From NCBI GenBank assembly GCA_029204045.2, contig CM055071.1, positions 15,645,161 through 15,709,160 on the forward strand: a DNA stretch of 64,000 nt. Reading direction: 5' to 3'. This DNA is from Tillandsia leiboldiana (taxonomy: Eukaryota; Streptophyta; Magnoliopsida; Poales; Bromeliaceae). This document shows, one piece after another, positions 10,085 through 19,236 of this stretch. A program made the position numbers and the translations under genes. The notes beneath the pieces are model-generated. The model saw only the letters and a list, made by a program, of their open reading frames with translations. It was not told the origin of the DNA and did not search any database. Numbering within the stretch: the stretch's first letter is position 1; each line of letters starts with the position of its first letter.

Positions 10085-10393
10085 TGTTACGGCATTTTGT
10101 GTTGGCACATTTCGTGAGTTTGAGTCGGAGTCTTAAAGGGAACAAATTGTCAAATCGGCTTTCGAAGACTCATTGAAGATTCAACATGAGCTCAAGATAA
10201 CACTCAGGTATGGTTAATTAAACCATGGTGATTTAAGTTCATTTATAACCATTGGAATCAGGAACTTAGTGAAAACCGGTTTAGACTTGGTTTTAGGAAC
10301 TTGGATTTAACTTACAATCTATTTTAAGTTTGGTTTCCGGTACTTGGTTTGATTTGGATAAAGCTTATCTTTGAAAAATCAGTTTTTACATTA

Positions 10394-10610
10394 CGTACCG
10401 GAACCACACTTGAAGTTCCTCTAACCCGACACAGAATTTTCTGTAAATTGCACTGCGTACCGGAACACGGACTCGCGTACCGGAACACAATATAAAAATC
10501 TGTGGTTTGCACCATTGCGTACCGGAACGTGATATTTGGTACCGGTACACAATGCCCCTTCGGGATAAATTTCCTAAACCGACTTTTATCTTTTTCCAAG
10601 GGCTATAAAT
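10394..10610 (+). promoter_or_regulatory. B 5' LTR promoter: GTACCGG motifs and TATA box
   Basis: Several CGTACCGGAAC copies (10394, 10459, 10475 and 10518 regions) and a full GGTACCGGTACAC lie upstream of TATAAAT at 10604-10610. The 3' LTR has the same layout at +18288. Confidence 0.65.
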
Positions 10611-10720
10611 AGATACTTAGGGTTTCTAAACGAGGGTGACCAATACGAATCAATTCAGAAACACTCGTGAGCAACCCTAGAGGCTGGTTTTTACCGTTCT
10701 TCTCTTTCGCCTCTATTAGG

Positions 10721-10960
10721 TCAATTCGACGGTTCTTCCATGATCTATCTTTCGTCGAATTGATCTAGTCTTTGCTTAGAGATTTCTTCTACGGTTCCTT
10801 CATGATAATCTAAGCAAAGGATCACCATCGAAGCCTATATTCTATATCGGCTATTTGCGTCGTGGATTCGGCGTGACATCGTGGATTCGATGTGTTGAAG
10901 GCGTTTCGTGGATTCGAAACGTGTGCTCGTGGATTCGAGTGGCGTTCGTGGATTCGAACG
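10721..10960 (+). promoter_or_regulatory. Structured RNA leader in B 5' LTR
   Basis: Stem I is TCAATTCGACG (10721-10731) with CGTCGAATTGA (10753-10763), two Watson-Crick pairs longer than in A, where the same positions are U-G wobbles. Stem II is CTTTGCTTAGA (10770-10780) with TCTAAGCAAAG (10809-10819). Five TGGATT-loop hairpins follow at 10858-10960. The second one pairs ACATCG/CGATGT where A has a U-G pair. The copy in the 3' LTR is at 29009-29248. Confidence 0.65.
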
Positions 10961-11359
10961 TGTGCAGTGGACGTGCAATCGGTGGAGCGCGAGGTCCGAA
11001 GAAATTGAAGGAGGGGTTGACACCTTGTTATTCTTCTTTTCTTAGAGGATTGTTATTGCGTGGACATCCAACCGTTCAGCGCAAGGTCCGAAGAAGCTGA
11101 AGGAGGGGTTGAGTCCGTGGAGTCGGTAATCACCTTGTTATTCTTCTATTCTTAGTGGATTGTTATTGCGTGTTGGTCCCGTGGTTTTTCTCCTGGATTG
11201 GAGTTTCCACGTAAATCTCGGTGTGCTGTTTTTATTTTCCGCATTGGTTTTTATTTTGCACTGAGATTGAGTTTTTAAGTATTACACCTATCCCCCCCCC
11301 CCTCTAGTTGTTTGATAGTACCTATTTAGATCCTTGTGGATCCTATAAAAACCTACAAG

Positions 11360-11371
11360 TGGTATCAGAGA
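11360..11371 (+). other. Primer-binding site of B
   Basis: TGGTATCAGAGA, initiator tRNA-Met type with one change at its end relative to A (GAGC), two bases after the LTR. Confidence 0.85.
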
Positions 11372-11391
11372 GGGTTTTAGGTTTATCTATC

Positions 11392-13347
11392 ATGATGGGT
11401 GAAAGTGGTAATATTTATAGACCTCCTCTTTTTGATGGGACTAATTATGCTTATTGGAAAGTGCGGATGAGAGCTTTTCTCATCGCAATTGATGAGCGAG
11501 TATGGCAATCCGTGGAATGCGGTTGGGTGCATCCTGTTGAGGAAGTAGGAAATTTTACTACCCCAAAACCTCGCTCTAGATGGTCCAAAGAGGAATTTGA
11601 AAGATCTTCTTACAATGGGAAAGGTATGAACGCTTTATTTAATTCTCTTTCCTCGACTGAATTTACAAGAATTTCCGCGTGTGAAACCGCGAAGGAAATT
11701 TGGGATATTCTCAAAATTACACATGAGGGTACTAATCTTGTAAAAATTCAAAAGCTCCAGATGCTTACAAGTCAATTTGACTCTATTCATATGGAAGAGC
11801 ATGAATTGTTTACAGATTATTACACTAGACTTCAAGATGTAATTAATACATGTGCTAATTTAGGAGAAAAGATCCCGGAGTCGAAAATTGTAAGAAAGAT
11901 ACTTCGGACTCTTCCGGAACGGTTTAGGGCAAAGTTTACCGCCATTGAAACCGTTAGTCATCCGGATGAGATGAGTGTTGAGGAATTAGTAGGTGCTTTG
12001 CAAACTTATGAATTGACTTTTCCTACTAATCAAATTTCTTCCAAGTCTTCTTCTAAGCTTACAGGTATTGCATTCAAATCCACAAAGAAAGAAGATAGCG
12101 AATCGAGTTCCGACGATGAAATCTCTTTTGCCGATTTTGAAGAACAATTGGCGCGGATCACAAAGAAATTTCGTCGGAAATTTTGGAAGAATCGAACCGA
12201 TGGATCCTCATCCACGAAACCATCTAAAGGATCATCGGGTTCTAAATCCTCTAACCTCAAAAGCCTTGCAAAACCTTCTAAGGAAAAAGATGAATTCGAA
12301 GGGGAAATCCGATGTTATAGATGCAAAGGCTACGGCCATATTTCAACGGATTGTCCTACTCCGAAATTATATAAAAAGAAGGCTTTGCAAGTGAAAACTT
12401 GGGACGATTCTACTTCTAATGAATCGACCTCAAGTAAAGAGGAAAAAGTCGTTAATTTACATGCCTCTCATTTTCCCTCTTCTAATAATTGTTTATCATC
12501 ATTAGTCACTAACTCTACTCCTTTGATTTTGTATGAAACATCAACAACCGGCGGAGAGTCATCAAGTGAGGGGGAGTCGGACGAGGAAGAACTCGTTGAG
12601 GCATATCAACAACTTCTTGCGGAATCTAAGAAGATGGCCAAACATATTAAGAAGTTGAGAAAGCAACGACTTGAAAATCAAGACGAGAATCATGCTTTAA
12701 AGATCAAACTTCATGATCTCGAGGAGGAACGAGAGCTTTTATTGAATAATAATAAAATCCTCCAAGAAAAGATAAATCAATCGGAAACGGTCGTTAATTC
12801 CCATATTAACAAGATTGATTTTCTTGAAAAGCAGTTTGAGGAAATTCATGTCACCAACCAAGCATTGACCAAGCAAGTTCATCAACTTAAATCCGACATA
12901 CAAAGGATTTCAACCGGTTCCAAGAAACTTGAATGTATGTCCCGATTAGGTCAAACAAGCAAGGTTGGTTTGGGATTCAAAAAGAACCAAACTGTGAAGG
13001 CTTCAAGTTCCACAACTAAATTGAAAGGAAGAACTTGTCACCTATGTGGACTTGAAGGTCATTTGGTGAAGAATTGCCCGAAAAAGAGAAAGAAGAATTC
13101 TTCGGCAACTTCATCTACGGAGCGAACTCAACGGAATCAAAAGACACATCAAGTCAAAGGAGTTCACTCAACCCACCAAAGGTCCGAGCCACAACATCAA
13201 TCATTCAAGTGGATCACTGCGAGGCAAAGACCTAAGGTGGATCAACAGTCAAAGCGGACAACCCCCGGCCACAACGAATCAAGACAACCCAAAATCCAGC
13301 GATTTTGGATTCGGAAAGGTGATATCTTTCCTTGTCCTAAGTTCTAA
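11392..13347 (+). CDS. Gag protein of element B, intact
   Basis: 651 residues from ATG 11392 (MMGESGN...). An upstream in-frame ATG at 11308 lies in the LTR and is rejected as the start because homologues begin here. Domains in order: DUF4219/UBN2 copia Gag domain, about residues 5-215 (FDGTNYAYWKVRM, WDILKITHEGTN, KILRTLPERF); a Ser/acidic linker; a Lys/Arg-rich stretch; CCHC finger 1 at about 308-321 (C-X2-C-X4-H-X4-C); an acidic Ser-rich segment; a long coiled coil at about 405-505; CCHC finger 2 at about 549-562; and a basic Gln-rich tail. Gag should assemble cytoplasmic particles and package RNA. Sirevirus Gags are known to carry a coiled coil that interacts with LC8-type light chains. 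It ends at a normal stop with no protease after it. Unlike both A copies it has no internal stop, so this is the copy that could still supply Gag. Confidence 0.92.
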   Translation: MMGESGNIYRPPLFDGTNYAYWKVRMRAFLIAIDERVWQSVECGWVHPVEEVGNFTTPKPRSRWSKEEFERSSYNGKGMNALFNSLSSTEFTRISACETAKEIWDILKITHEGTNLVKIQKLQMLTSQFDSIHMEEHELFTDYYTRLQDVINTCANLGEKIPESKIVRKILRTLPERFRAKFTAIETVSHPDEMSVEELVGALQTYELTFPTNQISSKSSSKLTGIAFKSTKKEDSESSSDDEISFADFEEQLARITKKFRRKFWKNRTDGSSSTKPSKGSSGSKSSNLKSLAKPSKEKDEFEGEIRCYRCKGYGHISTDCPTPKLYKKKALQVKTWDDSTSNESTSSKEEKVVNLHASHFPSSNNCLSSLVTNSTPLILYETSTTGGESSSEGESDEEELVEAYQQLLAESKKMAKHIKKLRKQRLENQDENHALKIKLHDLEEERELLLNNNKILQEKINQSETVVNSHINKIDFLEKQFEEIHVTNQALTKQVHQLKSDIQRISTGSKKLECMSRLGQTSKVGLGFKKNQTVKASSSTTKLKGRTCHLCGLEGHLVKNCPKKRKKNSSATSSTERTQRNQKTHQVKGVHSTHQRSEPQHQSFKWITARQRPKVDQQSKRTTPGHNESRQPKIQRFWIRKGDIFPCPKF

Positions 13348-14379
13348 TTAGCTTATGACTGTATGTAATGCTTTGATTGGTTTTCCCTTAATATTTTTCT
13401 GAATCTCTGCATTACATGTTTTCAATGCTCTTCGTTTTTATGTTTTGTTTCTTTTAAGACAAAAAGTTTTTTTTTATCGAACAAGTGCATTGAATGAAAA
13501 GGGTTTTCACTTTCAATCACTCCAATTTAATTTTATTTGGATTATCAACTTTACTCCATAATCATAATCTTGAAGATACTTCATTATAGGAGTTTTTGAT
13601 CTTATAAGCATCAAATTTTAGAAATCATGTGTGATCTTTAGATGCTTAATCTATCTCGGTTGTGTGAATTCATTGTGATAAACGTGAGACAACCGATTGA
13701 TTGAAATTTGGGATTTAATTCTTTCACGTAAGAGATTGTTTTCTTACAAGGGTAAATAAATGATTTTTTAAAAGATGTGGAAAGAGTTACATCCGAAAGT
13801 AGTGTGAAAACTACCACCACATGTAGGAAAGAGCTGCCACCCCGGTCGTCCGGTTTGTGTGTGAAGCTACCACATGTTATGGATGCTTGATAGTATTTTA
13901 TGAGAAAATCTTTAGTTGAAGCATTTGGAGATTAATATGCAAAACTCTTATATTTTGAACAATCTCCTGGTTGGTATAAGGTGGGATAGTTGAAAGATGC
14001 TCAAAGAGCCACCCTTAGGTATTTTAGTGATTATATCAATTGGAAAGGGTAGAATTCAAGATTGATGTCGTTTGGAAATCTCCGTATGTCGTCTTTGTAA
14101 ATCCGTTACATCTTGATAGACTTTGGATCTCAAGATTATTTTTGATGACTTGTGTTTGATGAATATAACATGAAAAACGGTTTATAATGTTTTACCTTTA
14201 TTTTTCATGATTTTGGAGTAAATCTTTTTAATTTTGTGAAATTAATTGGATTGAATGACATCTATGTGAATTCACTGTTTAAAGCACTTAAATTGATTTC
14301 TTGATGGAATACAAATCGGTATTTGAAGAGTTCCTAAAATTTGGATTTGTTTCAAGAAATTTTTGCTTTTTGGCTCTGT
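13348..14379 (+). other. Non-coding region of B between gag and ORF2
   Basis: AT-rich with no coding frame. It sits where pol would be. It contains the conserved block at 13771-14016 shared with A and D. Confidence 0.7.
13771..14016 (+). other. Conserved non-coding block, B copy
   Basis: Same motif order as in A: GATGTGGAAAGAGTTACATC, ACTACCACCACATG, GGAAAGAGCTGCCACCCC, GCTACCACATG, then TATAAGGTGGGATAG and AGATGCTCAAAGAGCCACCC. Confidence 0.6.
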
Positions 14380-14640
14380 TGTTCCGGTACCTGCTTTTTA
14401 GTACCTGAAAATTCAATCCGGATTAGAAAATCCAATCCGGATCCCGAATGTGATGTTTTCTGGTTTTTCACTTGCGTACCGGTACTACATTTTTAGTACC
14501 GGAACTACATTGCGGATCCGGATCCCCCTGCCTGACAATCCGGATCCCGAACGATGGTTTTTCGGCTTTTACACTGCGTACCGGTACGCGGCTTCTGGTA
14601 CCGGTACGCGATCTGGGATTCCTTATATTCCGAGACTACA
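14380..14640 (+). promoter_or_regulatory. Candidate internal promoter of B second ORF
   Basis: A dense cluster of CCGG-centred palindromes: GGTACC, AATCCGGATT, AATCCGGATCC, GTACCGGTAC (three times), GATCCGGATCC. These are followed by a TATA-like CTTATATTC (about 14621-14629), then a CT-rich leader (14655-14695) and the ORF2 ATG at 14746. It combines the motif types seen separately in the A LTR (GATCCGGATC) and B LTR (GTACCGG). The promoter role is inferred from layout. Confidence 0.5.
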
Positions 14641-14745
14641 TTGTTTTATTTCATCTCTCCCACTTCAAAACCCTCCCTCTCTCTCTCTAAAGCATCTCTA
14701 AGGGGTTTCTCATCAAGATCAAGTGATTTGTTGCTTTGATTTGAA

Positions 14746-15128
14746 ATGGCATTTTCATGGCTTCTTGCATTAGTGGTTTTGATGGCCACTGGAAGTGGAC
14801 GTGGTCGCGGTTCAGGAAAGAAAAAGGCTACCAAGCGATCACGCAACGAGGATTCAACTAGCTCAGATTCTGAACATTCCCCAGAATATGAAGAGGAATC
14901 AGTTCAAGGAAAGGGGAAAGCACCTTTGGCTTCAAGGAAAAAGAAGGGTGCGGATTCTCCTCCGCGTAGAAGTACCGGTGGACCGGTAATACGCGAGCGC
15001 TCTCAACGGAGATCAAATGTTGATGAAAGTGAACCGCATGTGAGTGCAAAACGCCGTGCCAGATTTGCGAACCGCACATGCATTGGAGAGCGACACGTGA
15101 ACTTTAACGAGCTATGTCGTGAGGTGCC
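14746..15128 (+). pseudogene. Second ORF of element B, 5' part (split by element C)
   Basis: Encodes residues 1-127 of a protein of about 452 residues. It has a short hydrophobic N-terminus (MAFSWLLALVVLMA), a Gly/Arg/Lys-rich basic stretch (18-33, possible nuclear signal), an acidic Ser/Glu segment, and the start of the folded region (FANRTCIGERHVNF). The frame is closed by insertion of C at 15129, but it is exactly restored at 26762 if C and one GTGCC copy are removed. The ORF was therefore intact when C arrived. A downstream Met at residue 14 (MATGSGRG) is an alternative start that drops the hydrophobic stretch. D shares the hydrophobic N-terminus (M-V/A-F-A/S-W-I/L-L). The position after gag and before the PPTs is that of the extra ORF of some Sireviruses, but this protein resembles the plant-mobile 'putative plant transposon protein' family (see 3' part). 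Confidence 0.85.
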
Positions 15129-16155
15129 TGTGAGGACCTGGATCCCCACGTCGAGATTACTGGATCATCTACAGCTCCCGGAGGCCTATGTGGTGTGTTG
15201 GTGGTATTTGTGCCCCAATTGGACATTAGTGTTGGGCTCAGTGTGTTTAATGGATCACGTGGGTGATCATTGGACTCCGTCGGATCGTTAGAAGTGGTTT
15301 CGCGCGCCAAGGATATTTAAATTGGACTCAGTGCGAAGTTTGGACCAAGGATTACCTTTCCGGATGCCTTCGGCAAATTTTGGAGTTGGAATTTGGCGAA
15401 ATGGACAACAAATTCGGATTCAGCGCGCGAAAACGGTTAAAACGGACTACCCACTTGTCATTTTTGAGCACCGGACACTGTTCACGCCGGAACAGTGTTT
15501 CCGGCGGCGGCGGCAGCGGCGGAGCGGCCGCAGGCAGCGCGGCGGACGGAGGCGCGGGCCGCCCGGTCCACGCGGCAGGCGTGCGCCGGGGGCTGGACGC
15601 GTGGCGGCTCGGGAGTGGGCCGGTCCGCGGGGCGCGGTCTACGGGGGAGTGCGGGGCGCACGGTGGACCGGGGTTGACACGTGGCATCATCCTAGAGGTG
15701 GGTTCACGGCGGTTGGTCTACGCAGTTTTCGGGATGGCTTGTGGTTTACGGTGCACCGGGCTGGGACACGTGGCAGGTTTGTATTGGTTCGGTCCACACG
15801 ATTTCGTGCACCGGGTTCACTAGGCAGTGGCTTGACACGTGGCGTTCTCCGATTGGGGGGTCTACTGTGCGCGGCAGGGTGGCAGGCGGCGGCGTCAGGC
15901 GCACGTGGGCGCGGTCGGGCGGACTCCCGCGCTTGGGGAGGACACGTGTCGGCGTCTGGGGGGCGCGACGTGTCGCGCGGGGAGCGGCTGGGGTTGCTGT
16001 CCGCTGTTTGGCGGGCGACGTGGCGGCCCAGGAGGGATTCGGGCGGCTACAGTGTTCGGGCGCGGGGATTTCGGGCTGCTACAGTGCGCGCCCGAAAGTT
16101 CCCAGCGCCCGGAAATCCGGACATATCCGGTATTTTCCAAATGTTTCCTGCAGCC

Positions 16156-16163
16156 TATAAAAG
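16156..16163 (+). promoter_or_regulatory. TATA box of C 5' LTR
   Basis: TATAAAAG in a GC-rich setting (GCAGCCTATAAAAGGCG). The 3' LTR copy is at 23676-23683. Confidence 0.7.
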
Positions 16164-17082
16164 GCGATCCGAGCTCCCTTTCTTCCCTATTTTCGCCATT
16201 TCCGAGCCTCATCTCGCCTGGGTGTCTTCAACAAAGATGATCCCCGAGTTTGGATGCATCTTTCTGCAAAGTTTTGGGATTTTTGGTGGCACGCTTATCG
16301 AGGTTTCTATTTTTACGGCGCGGCGCGACGCTCGTTCGTTTGTGGTCTTCTTCGTCGCGTTTTGGTGCGAGGACTCCCCCGGCCTACCCCGAGCACCTTT
16401 TTCAGTGATTCTTGCGCCGTTGGCTTCACGACAGGTAGGGCTATGTTTCCCATGTTTACTGGTTTTTCCCATTCCGAGTTTTTCATGGGTCTTTCGGATC
16501 ATCTTGTAACCCCTTTTTCTGGGCGGAGTTCTGGGACAGCGGAGCAGTGTTTTGGTGATATCTTCGCGCACAGGCATCGGATTGGGGCGATTCAAGAGGC
16601 GATTTGCATCTACACATCACGAGGAATATGCCCAAATTTTCTTGGAATTTTCTGAATATTTCTCGAAGGTGAAGATTATCTGTGAACAGTAATTGTTGCT
16701 ACAGTTTTTGAGTGTAGTTTGATTCGGGGTGGTTCCCTTGTCGGAATTGTTTCTCAGTGTAGGAAGATCGGAATTGGACGTGCAGGTACTCGTTTCGAAG
16801 GTATCGACGCGAGGATTACTGTGGTATTTTTATTGGATTTTTCTGGGCACTTGCAGCAGGTGAAATATGCGCGGCTTTGGGACTGATTTTCAGATTGCGT
16901 ATGTTTGGTTGATTTTGGAATAAAAGTGTAATGTTGAGCGTTATTGTTGTGCCCAGGGGTGTTTTTAGCTGTTTGAAGCCGAGGCTTGCGCGACTTGTAC
17001 CGTGGGTGTTATGTTGGCAGATTTTGGACCGCGGGCGTCTACCCACTTCACCGACTTCAGGTTTGCCTTGGGTTAAGCGCTT

Positions 17083-17092
17083 CAGGTGGGTG
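17083..17092 (+). other. Candidate 5' splice site in C LTR leader
   Basis: CAGGTGGGTG, a plausible CAG|GTGGGT donor about 0.9 kb after the TATA box. The same motif in the form CGAGGTGGGT occurs in LTRs of E, H and J. With the acceptor ending at 18777 it would define a 1.7-kb leader intron. The 3' LTR copy is at 24603-24612. Confidence 0.45.
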
Positions 17093-18039
17093 AGCTTATT
17101 ATCAGTATTTGTTTAAGGCAATGTTTGTGTTGTGGCAAGTATAAGTCCACTTGTGGGGATGTCACCCCTCTATGACTGATGCATGCATGTGTAGGGTACA
17201 TAGTTTATATTGGTAAGTAGGTAAGCTTGTTATTAATATTGGTATAAATGATTGCAAGAATAGTATTTATGAGGTATACTGAGGACTTGCATGACTTGGA
17301 CATCTGTGTGATGACTAGTGTAAGCTTACCTAGGATAATGTTACCCTATGAAATTATATAACATGCCATGTTAGCACATAGCCTTTCTTGTGGTTGGATT
17401 ATGATTTGGGGCAGGATTTCGTAGCTATGTGCGGATTTGTACTCTGAGGAGTTATTATGATCATTCTATTAATGAACTCTGAGTTGTGGACAGTTTTAGT
17501 TTGAGATTCCGGCATGTTGCTTATTCCTAAAGGAACTATTATTATGCTTTACCCCCTTTTATTTCCTTGAGGACAATTGCATGCTTGTATGGTCATGTAG
17601 TTAGGCCATCTTTTACTGCTGCACTACTTATTGGAACTTGACTTAGGAGAAACCATGCTTTTCCTTTCTCCTTCTTGTTAGTCAGGTGGTCTGTGCTGCT
17701 CGGGTTCGAGCAGGGGTCTGGATAGGGTAGTCAGGACTTCGTGTCTGGGACAGGTTGGTTTAGTTGTGGGGCTTTGCGGCAACCGCGGATATTGGGCGGT
17801 TGACCGGATGTTTCTCTATGCACCTGATTGGGTATCAGTTTCACTTAGTGGATGGAGTTTCCCACTTATCGTTTAGTTGCATCCGACTGAGGTCGGGTCT
17901 TTCTTTAGTGGTTGAGTTTTTCCACTTTGATCTGATTGATGATCAAGTCCTGCTGTTTCGAGATACTGTTGATGTTGATGACAGAGATGCTTTACTCGTG
18001 TGGGTAGCTCCCCTCGAGTGCCGCTCCGGAGTAGGCTTC

Positions 18040-18123
18040 AGACCGTGTTGGGTTCCGGTCAGACCGTGTTGGGTTCCGGTGAGACCGTGTCGGGTGCCGG
18101 TCAGACCGTGTTGGGTTCCGGTC
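18040..18123 (+). repeat. 21-bp tandem repeat, four copies, in C LTR
   Basis: Four units of AGACCGTGTTGGGTTCCGGT plus one base, the third slightly diverged. The 3' LTR copy is at 25560-25643. Confidence 0.9.
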
Positions 18124-18656
18124 ATTTGGACAGAGCAGGCAGTGCCGGGTTTTATACCGGTTCATTCGATTGAGTTTATTTCGGTCAAATACTTTTATGG
18201 TTACACTCGTGCCTGGGGGCCGAGTGCAGACTGGTAGTTGAGTTTAGATCAGTGTTGGTATTGTTGAGAGCCGTCTGGTTGACGGTGGTCCCGAGTTGTT
18301 GCGAGTACTTTGACCGCTGTGTGAGAGGTTGAGCATCTTGATTCTACCCGTTCTGAGAGAGAGAGCGTGGACTTTGACCATAGCCTGCATGATCCTCTAC
18401 TCGATAGCGAGCTAGTCCGTTTGGACGCCCTACGTAATTCCTGCCCGTCCTTGGGAGGTGGTTGTAGGTGGATGCAGGTTGACTGGACCAGATGTGGCAG
18501 TCAGCTCGATTGGGTCGTTGGTGCACTTTATGTGCTAGTGGTTGCATACCACTGTTTGGTTCTCCCCTTTTAGCCTTTAGTTAGGGGCAGGGTAGCTGTG
18601 AGAGTTTTCAGCTTACTCATTTCAGTCTTATGACTTGGGTTAATTTTTGCCTCTTG

Positions 18657-18777
18657 AGGACTTGGTGGGCAGACCGTCGGGTCTGGCGGTGGTACCCACT
18701 GAGAACTCCCGTTTTGGAGTAGTTCTCACACCCTTTGGGGGTTTTCCCCCCTTTTTCTCCTCTCCTTTGTTTTGCAG
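18657..18777 (+). promoter_or_regulatory. Conserved hairpin and 3' splice-site module in C 5' LTR
   Basis: GACTTGGTGGGCAGACCG is followed by ACCCACTGAGAACT, with TGAGAACT (18700-18707) pairing with AGTTCTCA (18721-18728). Then comes a long pyrimidine tract ending CTTTGTTTTGCAG at 18777. The module recurs in E, H and J with different stem sequences that still pair. The 3' LTR copy has the hairpin at 26220-26248 and the acceptor at 26297. Confidence 0.6.
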
Positions 18778-19236
18778 AGTCTTAGCAGGTGTTGCCGACT
18801 CTGCGGTTGTTGATCGTGGCGAGGGAGTCGCGAGCTAGATCCCTACCCGGCGTTGGAGAGTAGCGGTACCCTTCTGAGGAGATCATCAGTAGATTAGCTG
18901 TTTCTTTTTCCCCTTTTGAGAGACTATTGTAGTGAGGATATTTTGTATTGAGAGACTGTACACTGTTGTTTATATATTGGAGTTACCTCCCGGTTGGGTT
19001 TAGAGCTTGTACTCGAGGATTTGTATTATTATTATTTTGGGAGGCAGACAGTGTCGTTTATTTCCAGTTGTACAGTGATTGATTTTAGTTACAGCAGATT
19101 TTGTTATTTATAGCTCTGATATCTGTTTAGTTATAGAACTTTTCTTGCAGGTAGGACGCTTCGCCTATGCAGGTTGGCATAGGTGGCGGATCTGTTTGGC
19201 GGGCCCGGGTCGCAGTTTCGACCCCGGGGCGTGACA

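Larger units (their letters stand above)
10085..11357 (+). repeat. 5' LTR of B
   Basis: 1273 bp, related to the A LTR in the leader and U5 (CGTGGATTCG array, GTTGTTTGATAGTACC end) but with a different U3. Its palindromes are GTACCGG-based rather than GATCCGGATC. Confidence 0.93.
15129..19236 (+). repeat. 5' LTR of C
   Basis: 4108 bp. The GC-rich U3 is full of CACGTGGC and ACACGTGG motifs. The TATA box is at 16156-16163. A long leader region carries candidate splice sites, a 21-bp tandem repeat and the conserved hairpin module. The long open frames in the GC-rich part are identical in both LTRs and look non-coding. Confidence 0.93.

Noticed and set aside
15322..16509. 395-codon open frame, identical at 22842-24029, with overlapping long frames on both strands
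   Set aside because: It lies in the GC-rich U3/leader of both C LTRs, spans the TATA box, has low-complexity composition and resembles no protein family. GC richness alone explains several overlapping frames.
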